DNA of 64,000 nucleotides from an uncultured Collinsella sp. (GTDB lineage Bacteria; Actinomycetota; Coriobacteriia; Coriobacteriales; Coriobacteriaceae), in assembly GCA_900541035.1 (NCBI GenBank), contig UQIN01000005.1, positions 39,255 to 103,254 on the forward strand. Reading direction: 5' to 3'. Position 1 is the stretch's first letter. Every line of letters begins with the position of its first letter. The notes beneath the pieces were generated by a model that was given only the letters and a program-made list of their open reading frames with translations, made no database searches and was not told the DNA's origin. The position numbers and the translations under genes are program-made. This document shows positions 18,036 to 26,106 of this stretch, piece after piece.

Positions 18036-19220
18036 GTGGGCAAGGCTAAGGCTAAAGCGAAGAAAAAGACGACGGGGGCGCGGGCTAAGCGCGATCGTCG
18101 TCGGAAGCTTGCGACCGAAGCTCCCGCATCTGCTGAGGAGCTGCTGGCAAGCGTGCCGGGACTCGACGCGCTGCAGGATGTTCCGGCGTTTGATGACCTG
18201 CCGGTCGATGAAGCTCAGCAGGCTGCCTTTGATGATTTCTGCGCACATGCCGAGGAGCCCGAGCAGATGCAGCTTGGCGCCGTGGTGCGCTTGGATCGTG
18301 GGTTTCCACTGGTGGCGACCGCCGACGATACCTTCCGCGCCGAGCATGCCGTGGGGTTTGCCAAGTCGCGCGGTGAGGACGAGGTCCTGCTACCTGCCGT
18401 GGGCGATCGTGTGGCGGTGCGCCGCGCTCCCGGGCACGATATGGGCGTGATTGAGTGTGTGCTGCCGCGCCGTACGAGCTTTGAGCGTTGGCGCGGCCGT
18501 GCCCGCGGAGAGCGCCAGGTGCTCTGCTCCAACGTGGATAGCGTGCTAATCGTGCAGGCGCTCGGTGCCGGCGAGGTGCTGCTCGACCGTGTGGCGCGCT
18601 CGCTGGTGTTGGCGCTCGACTGCGATGCCGAACCGGTGGTGGTACTCACCAAAGCTGACCGTTGCGATGCCGAGGAGCTCGAGCGCGATCTGGACCGCGT
18701 GCGCCGCCTGGTGGGTCCGGACGTGCGCGTGATCGTGACGTCCTCTGCCGAGGGCCGCGGCCTGGACGAGGTCCGTGCCTGCGTGCCTGTCGGGAGCTGC
18801 GCCATGATTCTGGGCGAGTCGGGTGCCGGCAAGTCGACGCTGCTCAATGCACTGCTGGGCCACGATACGTTGGCGACCGGCGGTGTGCGCGAACGCGACG
18901 ACCAGGGCCGTCACACTACCGTCGCGCGCGTGATGGTGGCGCTGCCGGGCGACGCCGGCGTGATCGCCGATGCCCCGGGTCTGCGCAGTTTGCCGCTCGT
19001 GGGACATGAGCGGGGTCTGGCGCGCGCCTTCCCCGAGATTGTCGAGGCATCGCGTGCGTGCCGATTTGGCGATTGCACGCATGTCCATGAGCCGGGTTGC
19101 GCCGTTCGCGAGGCCGAAGACGCCGGGCAGATCGACAGCCTGCGTCTGGAAACGTTCCAAAACCTGGCGTCATCCATGCGCGTGAGCGCTCAAATGCTCG
19201 ATCCCGATGTTCATCTGTAA
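18036..19220 (+). CDS. rsgA: Ribosome small-subunit-dependent GTPase RsgA
   Basis: Checks late 30S assembly by GTP hydrolysis. The GTPase motifs occur in the circularly permuted order that defines this family: G4 TKAD and G5 SSAEG before G1 GESGAGKST (about residue 260), then a TT switch and G3 DAPG. An OB-fold precedes them and a C-terminal zinc knuckle (CRFGDCTH..EPGC) follows. Start chosen at GTG 18036 because GGGAGG lies 5-6 bases upstream; the frame is open earlier but runs through the palindrome. The 394-residue product has a long basic N-terminal tail (GKAKAKAKKK) not usual in the family. Confidence 0.95.
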   Translation: MGKAKAKAKKKTTGARAKRDRRRKLATEAPASAEELLASVPGLDALQDVPAFDDLPVDEAQQAAFDDFCAHAEEPEQMQLGAVVRLDRGFPLVATADDTFRAEHAVGFAKSRGEDEVLLPAVGDRVAVRRAPGHDMGVIECVLPRRTSFERWRGRARGERQVLCSNVDSVLIVQALGAGEVLLDRVARSLVLALDCDAEPVVVLTKADRCDAEELERDLDRVRRLVGPDVRVIVTSSAEGRGLDEVRACVPVGSCAMILGESGAGKSTLLNALLGHDTLATGGVRERDDQGRHTTVARVMVALPGDAGVIADAPGLRSLPLVGHERGLARAFPEIVEASRACRFGDCTHVHEPGCAVREAEDAGQIDSLRLETFQNLASSMRVSAQMLDPDVHL

Positions 19221-19237
19221 TTGATTTTTCCTATGAC

Positions 19238-19273
19238 AGCCGTCTCCCAACTATTCGGGAGACGGCTTTTTTG
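19238..19273 (+). terminator. rsgA terminator
   Basis: AGCCGTCTCCC / GGGAGACGGCT stem, 11 bp perfect, with an 8-base loop and TTTTTT. Confidence 0.92.
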
Positions 19274-19311
19274 CTGCGGAAAAGCCTCGAAACATGCAGT
19301 TTGCTGACGTA

Positions 19312-19361
19312 CTGACCAAAACCTTGCCACGAGCTTGACGGGCTGGTTAGCTTTTGGTCAG
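19312..19361. promoter_or_regulatory. Inverted repeat upstream of the tad operon
   Basis: Perfect 10-bp arms CTGACCAAAA / TTTTGGTCAG separated by 30 bp, with partial pairing between them. It lies 110 bp before the first tad gene in the only promoter-sized gap of the locus, so it may be an operator or a leader hairpin. Confidence 0.4.
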
Positions 19362-19472
19362 CGATTGGTTTGACATCGAAAACCAAAATCGCGATTGCGC
19401 CGCTTTGCACTCTGACCGCCCAGACAATGGTGGTACGGGCATTCGCCCGGCACTGCCATGAGAGGAGCGGCC

Positions 19473-20132
19473 GTGAACAAGAGCAAACGCATCGCCATCA
19501 GTCTGGTCGCGGGCGTGCTCGCTGCTCTGCTCTGCATGGTTTACGGCTCGTCGATCCGCTCGCAAGCCGAACAGGTCCAGGCTGAGACCTTGGCCAAGTA
19601 CGGTGGCGATCGCGTCGAGGTATGCGTCGCGGCGCGCGATATCGATGTGGGCGAGACCCTCGATGAGACCAATGTCATAACCCAGGAATGGCTGACGAGT
19701 CTGCTGCCGCGTGACGCGGCGACCGAGCTGCGCCAGGTGCGCGGCGACGTGACGACTTCGCGTATTCCCAAAAACGCCGTGATCTGCAATGTCTACACCA
19801 AGGCCGAGAGCCACAAGCTCGAGGTGCCTAAGGGCAAGGTCGCCGTTTCGGTGGCGGTCGATGCCGAGCACTCGGTCGGCGGTGCTACAGGCGTGGGCAG
19901 CTACGTGGATGTGTATGTGCAAAAAGACGGCGTAACCGATCGACTGTGCGGCGCGCACGTGATCGATACCAGTGAGGATTCCGGTGCCACGCGCGAGGGC
20001 AAGATCGAATGGGTGACGCTGGCGGCTGACCCCGAAGACGTCAAGGAACTGCTGGGAGCCTCGGGCAAGGGAACGGTCAGCTTGACGATTCCCGCCACGG
20101 CGCGCGGCAAAAAGAGCGGAGGCGACGAGTGA
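19473..20132 (+). CDS. Flp pilus assembly protein CpaB/RcpC-like
   Basis: First gene of the tad locus. One N-terminal membrane helix (IAISLVAGVLAALLCMVYG), then a SAF-type domain (VCVAARDIDVGETLDETNV, about residues 45-110) and the CpaB-type region with VAVSVAVDAEHSVGG and GSYVDVYV. In Gram-negative bacteria CpaB works with the outer-membrane secretin; here no secretin is seen, so in this monoderm it probably anchors or scaffolds the pilus at the membrane or wall. GTG start at 19473 chosen because AGAGGAG lies 5 bases upstream; an ATG at 19458 overlaps that site. Its stop overlaps the next start. Confidence 0.85.
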   Translation: MNKSKRIAISLVAGVLAALLCMVYGSSIRSQAEQVQAETLAKYGGDRVEVCVAARDIDVGETLDETNVITQEWLTSLLPRDAATELRQVRGDVTTSRIPKNAVICNVYTKAESHKLEVPKGKVAVSVAVDAEHSVGGATGVGSYVDVYVQKDGVTDRLCGAHVIDTSEDSGATREGKIEWVTLAADPEDVKELLGASGKGTVSLTIPATARGKKSGGDE

Positions 20133-21781
20133 TGAAGGCGATCTGGCTTGCGTGCTGCGCGTGCGGCGATTACGGGCTGTTGCAGCGGGAAGTCGAGGGC
20201 CGTGATGCGGGTGCACAGGTGCTTCGCGTGGGTGACCTGGACGGGCTGATTTCCATGGCGCGGGCGTTTCCGTCGCGCCGCGGGGCTGCCATCATCGCGG
20301 CGTCTCTGTTTGATACCGAAGATGTGCGCAAGACTGTTGCGCGCCTGACGGCCGAAGGCCGCGTGAGTCGCGTGGTCGTGTTGATAGAAGCGCTCGATCC
20401 GTCGGATATCGAGGGGCTGTTTCGCGCGGGGGCGACCGAGGTCATCGCTGCGCACAGTATATGCGGCAACGGGCGCGCGGGCGAGGGAGCGGTTGATTCC
20501 GATCGGCGCATGACGATTGAGCCCGATGCTTTTGTTGATAGGGAACCCGGGGCGCCTCGCGCTACAAGAGGCCCGCGTGTTGATGATTATGGAAAAGCGG
20601 AAGCCGAGCATGGTCGGCGCCCCCGGAACCCCCTTGTATACGATGACGCTGGAGGGCCGGCGCAGCATGCTGGCGACTCCCCGGCTGTAGATTTGGGATA
20701 CGTGCACGGCGTGAATCTGGCGGATGAACTCGACGAAGTTGAGGGCTTTGCCGGGTGCGGCGAGTTGTCGCTGATGCAGCATGAGCAGATTGTGCAGAAC
20801 GAGCCTGCCTCGCAGACCGAACAAGCTGCCATGCCGGCTTGGACGCAGCGTGTGGTTGCGGCGGGGGAGACGGGGACGCTGCCGCCGACGCCCGCCCCGC
20901 CGCCTCCGATGCCGCCGGCAGACGCTGCCGCTTCGCCGCACCGAGCTCCGGTCATCTGCGCCATTTCGGGTTCGGGCGGTTGCGGCAAGTCGACGATCGT
21001 TGCCACCATGGCACACACATCGTCGCTGTTGGGCTTGCGTGCCGCCGTGCTCGACCTGGACCTGATGTTTGGAAACCTTTACGACTTGTTAGGCGTCGAT
21101 GTTCCGCGCGATATGGCGGCACTTATCGAGCCGTCGGCGGCGGGCGCGCTCGCCGAGCCGGATATCGTAGCCGCATCGATGCGCGTGGCGCCGGGCATTA
21201 CGCTCTGGGGTCCCGTCGCGGCGCCCGAGCAAGCCGAGCTCATGGCACGTCCGGTGGAGCTACTGCTTGATGTTCTGCGTCGCGAATCCGACGTGGTCTT
21301 TGTCGACACCTCGGTCTTTTGGGGTGATGCCGTGGCGGCTGCGGTGGCGGCGAGCGACCGCTGCCTGGTCGTTGGCGATGCGGCGGTGTCGTCCGCGACA
21401 TCGGCGTCGCGCGTCATTGAACTGGCAAGTCGAGTGGGTGTGCCGCGCACGCGCATGAGCGCCGTGTTCAACCGGTTCGGTGCGCGCGGGGCAGACGAGG
21501 ACGTCGCCATGCGCTTTGAGATTGCCTGTGCGTTGAGCTCCAAGATTCGTATCGCCGATGGCGGGCAGGATCTCGCCGCGCTCATGGCGTTTGGACGCGC
21601 TGACGAGGCAGTGGGGCAGACCAGCGCTTTTGCGAACAGCGTGCGCGAGGCCACGCGCGAGATGCTCGTGGAACTGGGGTGCGCCGTCGGCCCTTGGAGC
21701 GATATGGTCGCCGACCGTGCAACGCGCACCGAACGCCCGCGTATCCGCCTTCCCTGGTCGCGCGAGGGTGATCAGCGATGA
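20132..21781 (+). CDS. TadZ/CpaE-like ATPase of the Tad pilus
   Basis: About 549 residues: an N-terminal region resembling a degenerate receiver domain (about 1-115), a long Pro/Ala-rich low-complexity linker (about 120-270), then a MinD/ParA-type ATPase. The P-loop reads SGSGGCGKST (about 279-288); the signature lysine of the deviant Walker A (KGGxGKT) is replaced by Ser, while the catalytic-site Lys is kept. AVLDLDLMFGNLYDLLG follows. TadZ localises the pilus machine. ATG 20132 overlaps the previous stop (a GTG at 20129 is an alternative). It is linked by ATGA overlap to tadA. Confidence 0.85.
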   Translation: MKAIWLACCACGDYGLLQREVEGRDAGAQVLRVGDLDGLISMARAFPSRRGAAIIAASLFDTEDVRKTVARLTAEGRVSRVVVLIEALDPSDIEGLFRAGATEVIAAHSICGNGRAGEGAVDSDRRMTIEPDAFVDREPGAPRATRGPRVDDYGKAEAEHGRRPRNPLVYDDAGGPAQHAGDSPAVDLGYVHGVNLADELDEVEGFAGCGELSLMQHEQIVQNEPASQTEQAAMPAWTQRVVAAGETGTLPPTPAPPPPMPPADAAASPHRAPVICAISGSGGCGKSTIVATMAHTSSLLGLRAAVLDLDLMFGNLYDLLGVDVPRDMAALIEPSAAGALAEPDIVAASMRVAPGITLWGPVAAPEQAELMARPVELLLDVLRRESDVVFVDTSVFWGDAVAAAVAASDRCLVVGDAAVSSATSASRVIELASRVGVPRTRMSAVFNRFGARGADEDVAMRFEIACALSSKIRIADGGQDLAALMAFGRADEAVGQTSAFANSVREATREMLVELGCAVGPWSDMVADRATRTERPRIRLPWSREGDQR

Positions 21782-23106
21782 GCCTGCAAACGAGGATTAA
21801 GGCTGCCGGCGCTGCGGCGGCGGCAGCGCCTGTAGATGCGGGGCGTCGCCGCGCCGTGAAACGACGCACCAAGCGCGCCGTGATGGACCGCATGGGTTAC
21901 GACGAAGTGGCGCGTATCAGCGCCTATATCGACCCGGCACTTGCCCGCTCGGAATTGCGTCCTGCGGTGGAGGCGGCGCTCAATGTTGAGGAGCCGACCG
22001 ATCTCGCGACGCCCGAGCGCGAGACCATCATCGACGAGATTTTGGATGACGTGGTGGGCTTGGGGCCGTTGCAGCCGCTCATCGAGGACGACACCGTTAC
22101 CGAGATCATGATCAACGGCTGCCACTCGGCTTTCTTTGAACGCGGCGGCGTCTTGTACCCCATCGAGCATGCGTTTGAGGATGATGAGCAGATCCGTGTG
22201 CTTATCGACCGCATTATCTCGCCACTTGGCCGCCGCATCGACGAGCGCAGCCCCATCGTCAACGCCCGCCTCAAAACGGGCTATCGCGTCAACGCGGTGA
22301 TTCCGCCTGTGGCGATTGACGGACCGATTCTCACCATCCGAAAGTTCTCGGACCGTATCTGCTCGCTGGACGAGCTCGTGGGGTTGGGATCGCTGCCGCT
22401 TTGGTATGCGCAGCTGCTGTCGTGTGCGGTGTCGCTGCGACAGGACCTGGCGGTTGCGGGAGGCACGGGATCTGGTAAGACCACCCTGCTCAACGCGTTG
22501 TCATGTGAGATTTCCACCGGCGAGCGCATCGTGACGATCGAGGACTCTGCCGAGCTCAAGTTTGCGCATCATCCGCACGTGGTGCGCCTAGAGGCGCGCG
22601 AGGCTTCAATTGAGGGCGAGGGCGCGGTGACGATCCGCGACCTGGTTACTAATGCCCTACGCATGCGCCCCGACCGCATCGTGGTGGGCGAGGTGCGCGG
22701 TGCCGAGTGCTGCGACATGTTGCAGGCCATGAACACGGGCCACGACGGGTCGCTCACCACACTTCATGCGGGTTCAGAACAGGAGACCGTGGTGCGTCTG
22801 ACGTTGCTTGCACGTTATGGCATCGATCTGCCGAGCGAGCTCATCGAGGAGCAGATTGCCATGGCGCTCGACGGCATCGTGATGTCCGAGCGCCACGCCG
22901 ATGGCAGGCGTTTCGTCTCCTCGTATTCGGGGGTGCGACGCGCCGCATCGGGTGGCGTAGAGCTCGAGCGCTATGTGACGTTCGATGCCGCCGAGCGCAC
23001 CTGGACGCTTGACCGCGAGCCGCCGTTTATCGCAGAAGGCCTGCGGTCGGGGACGCTCACACAAGAGGAGGTGGACGAATGGAGATCACTGTGCCCCTCG
23101 TCGTAG
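21778..23106 (+). CDS. tadA: Tad pilus secretion ATPase TadA/CpaF
   Basis: Hexameric ATPase that powers Flp pilus extension and probably retraction. 442 residues. N-terminal helical domain, then the type II/IV secretion ATPase core: GGTGSGKTTLLNAL Walker A (about 227-240), the Asp box IVTIEDSAEL, Walker B RIVVGEVRG, and the His box TTLHAGS. Starts at the ATGA overlap with tadZ; tadB starts 28 bp before its end. Confidence 0.95.
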   Translation: MSLQTRIKAAGAAAAAAPVDAGRRRAVKRRTKRAVMDRMGYDEVARISAYIDPALARSELRPAVEAALNVEEPTDLATPERETIIDEILDDVVGLGPLQPLIEDDTVTEIMINGCHSAFFERGGVLYPIEHAFEDDEQIRVLIDRIISPLGRRIDERSPIVNARLKTGYRVNAVIPPVAIDGPILTIRKFSDRICSLDELVGLGSLPLWYAQLLSCAVSLRQDLAVAGGTGSGKTTLLNALSCEISTGERIVTIEDSAELKFAHHPHVVRLEAREASIEGEGAVTIRDLVTNALRMRPDRIVVGEVRGAECCDMLQAMNTGHDGSLTTLHAGSEQETVVRLTLLARYGIDLPSELIEEQIAMALDGIVMSERHADGRRFVSSYSGVRRAASGGVELERYVTFDAAERTWTLDREPPFIAEGLRSGTLTQEEVDEWRSLCPSS

Positions 23107-24005
23107 GGGGCTTGGCAGGGCTTTCTGTCGCGACGGCGTGCGGGGCGGAACCTCGTGTGCCGCAGGTACCGCCGGCGGAGCTGGCACGTCAGGCGCTCGA
23201 GACGGTGGCAGAGAAGCTGCCGCGTGAGCTGGTGGAAAACGATCTGCTGAAAAAGATCGCCCGTTCGTGGGCATCGCTGGCTCCGGCGCATCGCCTTGGC
23301 CTCGTGATCGAAGATGCTTCGGGACGTTTGGCGTTTCTGCTGCTATCGAGCGGTGTCTGCTGCGTTTTACTAACGATGGTGTCGTTATCGCCCCTCGGAT
23401 TTGCCTTGGGATTTGTTGCTCCGTTTGCCGTTGGCGCCGCTCGGGATGGCTTTGAGAGCCGGCGCGAGCAACACGATGCAGAAGAGGCAATGCCCGAGGC
23501 GTTTACCGCACTTTCCATGTCGCTTGCCTCGGGACATTCGCTGGCCCAGGGCATGCGCTTTGTGGGCGCTCATGCGCAAGAGCCAGTACATACCGAGTTT
23601 TTGCGGGTGGCGGCGGCGATCGATTGCGGCATCTCGGCGACCGACGCGCTCGATGACTTGCTCGTGCGTATCGACGCCCCCGGTCTTTCGCTTGTGACCT
23701 TGGCGCTTAAGGTGTCTCAGCGCATCGGCGCTCCGCTTGCCGACTTACTGTCCGAGGCGTCGAGCATGGTGGGGGAGCGCATTGAGCTCAAGCGCCGCCT
23801 GGATGTTAAGACGTCGCAGGCTCGCATGTCTGCGCATATGGTCGCGGCGATGCCGGCGGGCATGTGCGCGGTGTTGGCGCTGCTTTCGGCAGATTTTCGT
23901 CGCGGTCTTGCGACGCCTGCCGGCGCGGGCGCTGTGGTGCTGGGTCTTGCCCTCAACGCCGTTGCCCTGGTGGTTATCCGGCGCATTATGCGGGTGGAGC
24001 TATGA
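23079..24005 (+). CDS. tadB: Tad pilus platform protein TadB
   Basis: Inner-membrane platform protein with a T2SSF domain. Two closely spaced membrane helices around residues 85-115 are followed by the cytoplasmic helical T2SSF domain (EAFTALSMSLASGHSLAQGM, about 145-165) and two C-terminal helices. 308 residues. Start ATG with AGGAGGTG upstream, overlapping the tadA end. It probably forms a dimeric platform with TadC, whose ATG overlaps its stop. Confidence 0.9.
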   Translation: MEITVPLVVGGLAGLSVATACGAEPRVPQVPPAELARQALETVAEKLPRELVENDLLKKIARSWASLAPAHRLGLVIEDASGRLAFLLLSSGVCCVLLTMVSLSPLGFALGFVAPFAVGAARDGFESRREQHDAEEAMPEAFTALSMSLASGHSLAQGMRFVGAHAQEPVHTEFLRVAAAIDCGISATDALDDLLVRIDAPGLSLVTLALKVSQRIGAPLADLLSEASSMVGERIELKRRLDVKTSQARMSAHMVAAMPAGMCAVLALLSADFRRGLATPAGAGAVVLGLALNAVALVVIRRIMRVEL

Positions 24006-24643
24006 GCGCCCCGGTTGCAGTTGCGGCTTGCCTGTGCGCCCTGAGTGTATTTGTTGCGACGGGTTTGGATCGGGCGGATGCACGCAAGATCGCAGAGGCC
24101 TGCAAGCGCGAGGCGGTGCTGGTCGCTGCCGCGGGTCGCTCGGTGGTCGATGCTCTGACCGCGCGAGTGAAGGGCGCGGTTGGAGCGGGCGGCCCGGCGC
24201 GAGTGTCGCTCGGCGAAGTGTCCGAGATGATTGATGTTGTGCGCTTGGGTCTTTCGGCCGGTCTTTCGTTTGATGCGGCGCTTGAGATTTTCTGCGCCAA
24301 CCGCCGGTCAGTGCTGGCTCTTCGCCTTGAGCGCGCCTGCATGGCGTGGCAGGTGGGCGTGGGCACGCGTGAGGACGAGTTGTTGGCCGCCGCCCGCGAC
24401 CTGGACGTGCGAGCGCTCGAGACCTTTGCCATCACGGTGGGGCAGGCGCTCGCCCTGGGTGCCCCACTTGCCGAGACGCTGGCCGCTCAAAGTCGCGAGA
24501 TCCGTGCGGCTCATCGCGCCGCGGTCGAGCGCGAGATCGAGCGTGCGCCCGTCAAGCTGCTGATTCCCACCGGCACGCTCATCTTGCCGGCGTTGCTTCT
24601 GTCCATATTGGGCCCGCTGCTGGGAGCAGGCGGGATGATGTAG
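24002..24643 (+). CDS. tadC: Tad pilus platform protein TadC
   Basis: Second T2SSF-type platform protein, 213 residues, shorter than the roughly 300 of proteobacterial TadC. An N-terminal helix (VAVAACLCALSVFVATGL), the T2SSF core with VRLGLSAGLSFDAALEIF and ITVGQALALGAPLAETLA, and a C-terminal membrane segment (LILPALLLSILGPLLGAG). I set the start at ATG 24002, which overlaps the tadB stop (ATGA); the open frame upstream lies inside tadB. Confidence 0.88.
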   Translation: MSAPVAVAACLCALSVFVATGLDRADARKIAEACKREAVLVAAAGRSVVDALTARVKGAVGAGGPARVSLGEVSEMIDVVRLGLSAGLSFDAALEIFCANRRSVLALRLERACMAWQVGVGTREDELLAAARDLDVRALETFAITVGQALALGAPLAETLAAQSREIRAAHRAAVEREIERAPVKLLIPTGTLILPALLLSILGPLLGAGGMM

Positions 24644-24653
24644 GGAGGAATAC

Positions 24654-24887
24654 ATGAACACGATGACTGACGCTGCTGGCAAGGTCCAGGGCTGGGCGTT
24701 TTGCCGGGCGGCACATGTTCGTCAGCGCGCCAAGGAACTATTGCAGGAGGAGAGTGCACAGGGTACCACCGAGTATGCCATCTTGGTCGGCGTGCTCGTG
24801 GTGATCGCGATTATCGCCATCGTCGCATTTAAGGGCAAGGTCCAAGATCTATGGAACGCTATCAGCGAGGGCATCAACAGCCTGTAG
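24654..24887 (+). CDS. flp: Flp-type major pilin
   Basis: 77-residue prepilin. Leader of about 36 residues rich in charge, then the type IVb cleavage region GTTEYAILVGVLVVIAII: a Gly before cleavage, Glu at position 4 or so, Tyr next, and a hydrophobic helix that packs the pilus core. The leader is longer than in proteobacterial Flp. Strong Shine-Dalgarno GGGAGGA before ATG. No prepilin peptidase gene (tadV/cpaA) is in the window, so it must be encoded elsewhere. Confidence 0.88.
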   Translation: MNTMTDAAGKVQGWAFCRAAHVRQRAKELLQEESAQGTTEYAILVGVLVVIAIIAIVAFKGKVQDLWNAISEGINSL

Positions 24888-25414
24888 AGGGCGAGCGCCC
24901 CATCGGGGTGCTGCTGGTGTTTGCTTGCCTGACCGTGGCGATAGCGGCGGTGCTTTGGGGGCTTAACGCCGCGCGGCAGCAGCGTCCTGGGACCGCCTCC
25001 GATTTGGGCTCAGATTCGGCGGTGGCGTCTCAAAAAGATGAGATGCGAGATGCGGACGATTCGGATGTCGCTGTCACGGCGCAAACCTTTCTGCGGACGC
25101 TCGACAAGCGGTCTGGCACTGCGACGGATTCGCCTGAGGGCAACGCGATTGCGGTCCGGCTTGCATGGTCCGAGGACCGACCGATGACCGAAGCGGCGGC
25201 GGATATGCTGCGTGCCTATCGCGAGGTACCCACGGCGCAACTTGCTCTGAGCGGCTATCTCGACATCAAGGGAAACGTGTGGGGCGCCATCGTGCGCGAC
25301 GGACGCGGCTGGGTCGATATGGTGACAATTGCCGCGGATGCTGGCGATGCTTCGTGTCGTCTGCGCGCCGTGCGCCTGAGCCCGCAGGCAACGGACTCAA
25401 AGGAGGGATCGTGA
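24851..25414 (+). CDS. Unknown membrane-anchored protein in tad operon
   Basis: 187 residues. One N-terminal membrane helix (IGVLLVFACLTVAIAAVLWG, about residues 18-37), then an outside domain of about 140 residues with no motif I recognise. The start overlaps flp by 37 bases, so the exact initiation codon is uncertain; ATG 24851 is the first possibility. Its position between the major pilin and pseudopilins suggests an accessory role in pilus assembly. A minor-subunit or lipoprotein-like role is only inference. Confidence 0.6.
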   Translation: MERYQRGHQQPVEGERPIGVLLVFACLTVAIAAVLWGLNAARQQRPGTASDLGSDSAVASQKDEMRDADDSDVAVTAQTFLRTLDKRSGTATDSPEGNAIAVRLAWSEDRPMTEAAADMLRAYREVPTAQLALSGYLDIKGNVWGAIVRDGRGWVDMVTIAADAGDASCRLRAVRLSPQATDSKEGS

Positions 25415-25415
25415 A

Positions 25416-25634
25416 ATGCATGATGTCCTGCGTGAGGAATCTGCCCAGGCGACGGTCGAATACGCCATTGTCACGGTGGCGCTGTTATCGATCGTGCTGG
25501 CGATCGCGGGACTTTGGCGTGCCGGCACCGATGGGCGCTTGGCGGCGCTGGTTGAGCGGGCGGCATCCCATAGCGTTGCCTCGACGTCGGTTATCGACGC
25601 CGCTGCGGCCGCTAAGGACATCGCGTTGTATTGA
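25416..25634 (+). CDS. Small TadE/Flp-like pseudopilin
   Basis: 72 residues. REESAQATVEYAIVTVALLS resembles the class IVb cleavage and helix region: Ala/Gln-Ala-Thr-Val-Glu-Tyr followed by a hydrophobic run. Short soluble tail. ATG with GGAGGGATC upstream. It is probably a minor pilin processed by the same peptidase as Flp. Its end overlaps the next reading frame, which lacks a normal start. Confidence 0.7.
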   Translation: MHDVLREESAQATVEYAIVTVALLSIVLAIAGLWRAGTDGRLAALVERAASHSVASTSVIDAAAAAKDIALY

Positions 25635-26106
25635 TGCCGCGCGCGAGGACCGGGCGCAGTCTACGGTCGAGGCCGCTTTTTTGCTGCCGACGTTTCTGAC
25701 ACTCATCCTTCTCGCGCTGCAACCGGTGTGCCTGCTCTATACGCGCGCGGTCATGGAGTCTGCCGCCGCCGAGACCGCGCGGCTCATGACCACGACGACG
25801 GCGGAGGACGACGATCTTAAGGAGTTCACCCGCCGCCGACTTGCCGCAGTGCCCAACGTTTCGATCTTTCATGCCGGCGGGCCGTTGTCGTGGGATATCG
25901 AGCTTGGCCGGGCCGGTGCGGGTGGCGTCTCGTCCGTGTCCGTTTCCGGCGAGGTCAAGCCGTTGCCTGTGATCGGTGCGTTTGCGCAGGCTATGGGTGG
26001 TACCGCCGAGGGCGGCTACGTTGAGCTCAAGGTCGATGTCTCGTATCAATCGCGTCCCGAATGGCTGGAGGGAGATTATGATTCGTGGATTGCTGCATGG
26101 GATTAA
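25576..26106 (+). CDS. TadE-like pseudopilin, start codon unclear
   Basis: The unmistakable part starts DAAREDRAQSTVEAAFLLP (from 25633) and continues with a membrane helix LTLILLALQPVCLLYTRA, as in TadE minor pilins. No ATG, GTG or TTG lies just upstream of it. In-frame options inside the preceding gene are ATG 25531 and TTG 25576, which add an Arg-rich leader; ATT at 25630, overlapping the previous TGA, would give the short leader seen in the sister genes. I list TTG 25576 provisionally. The following gene starts within its last 29 bases. Confidence 0.65.
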   Translation: MPRRRLSTPLRPLRTSRCIDAAREDRAQSTVEAAFLLPTFLTLILLALQPVCLLYTRAVMESAAAETARLMTTTTAEDDDLKEFTRRRLAAVPNVSIFHAGGPLSWDIELGRAGAGGVSSVSVSGEVKPLPVIGAFAQAMGGTAEGGYVELKVDVSYQSRPEWLEGDYDSWIAAWD

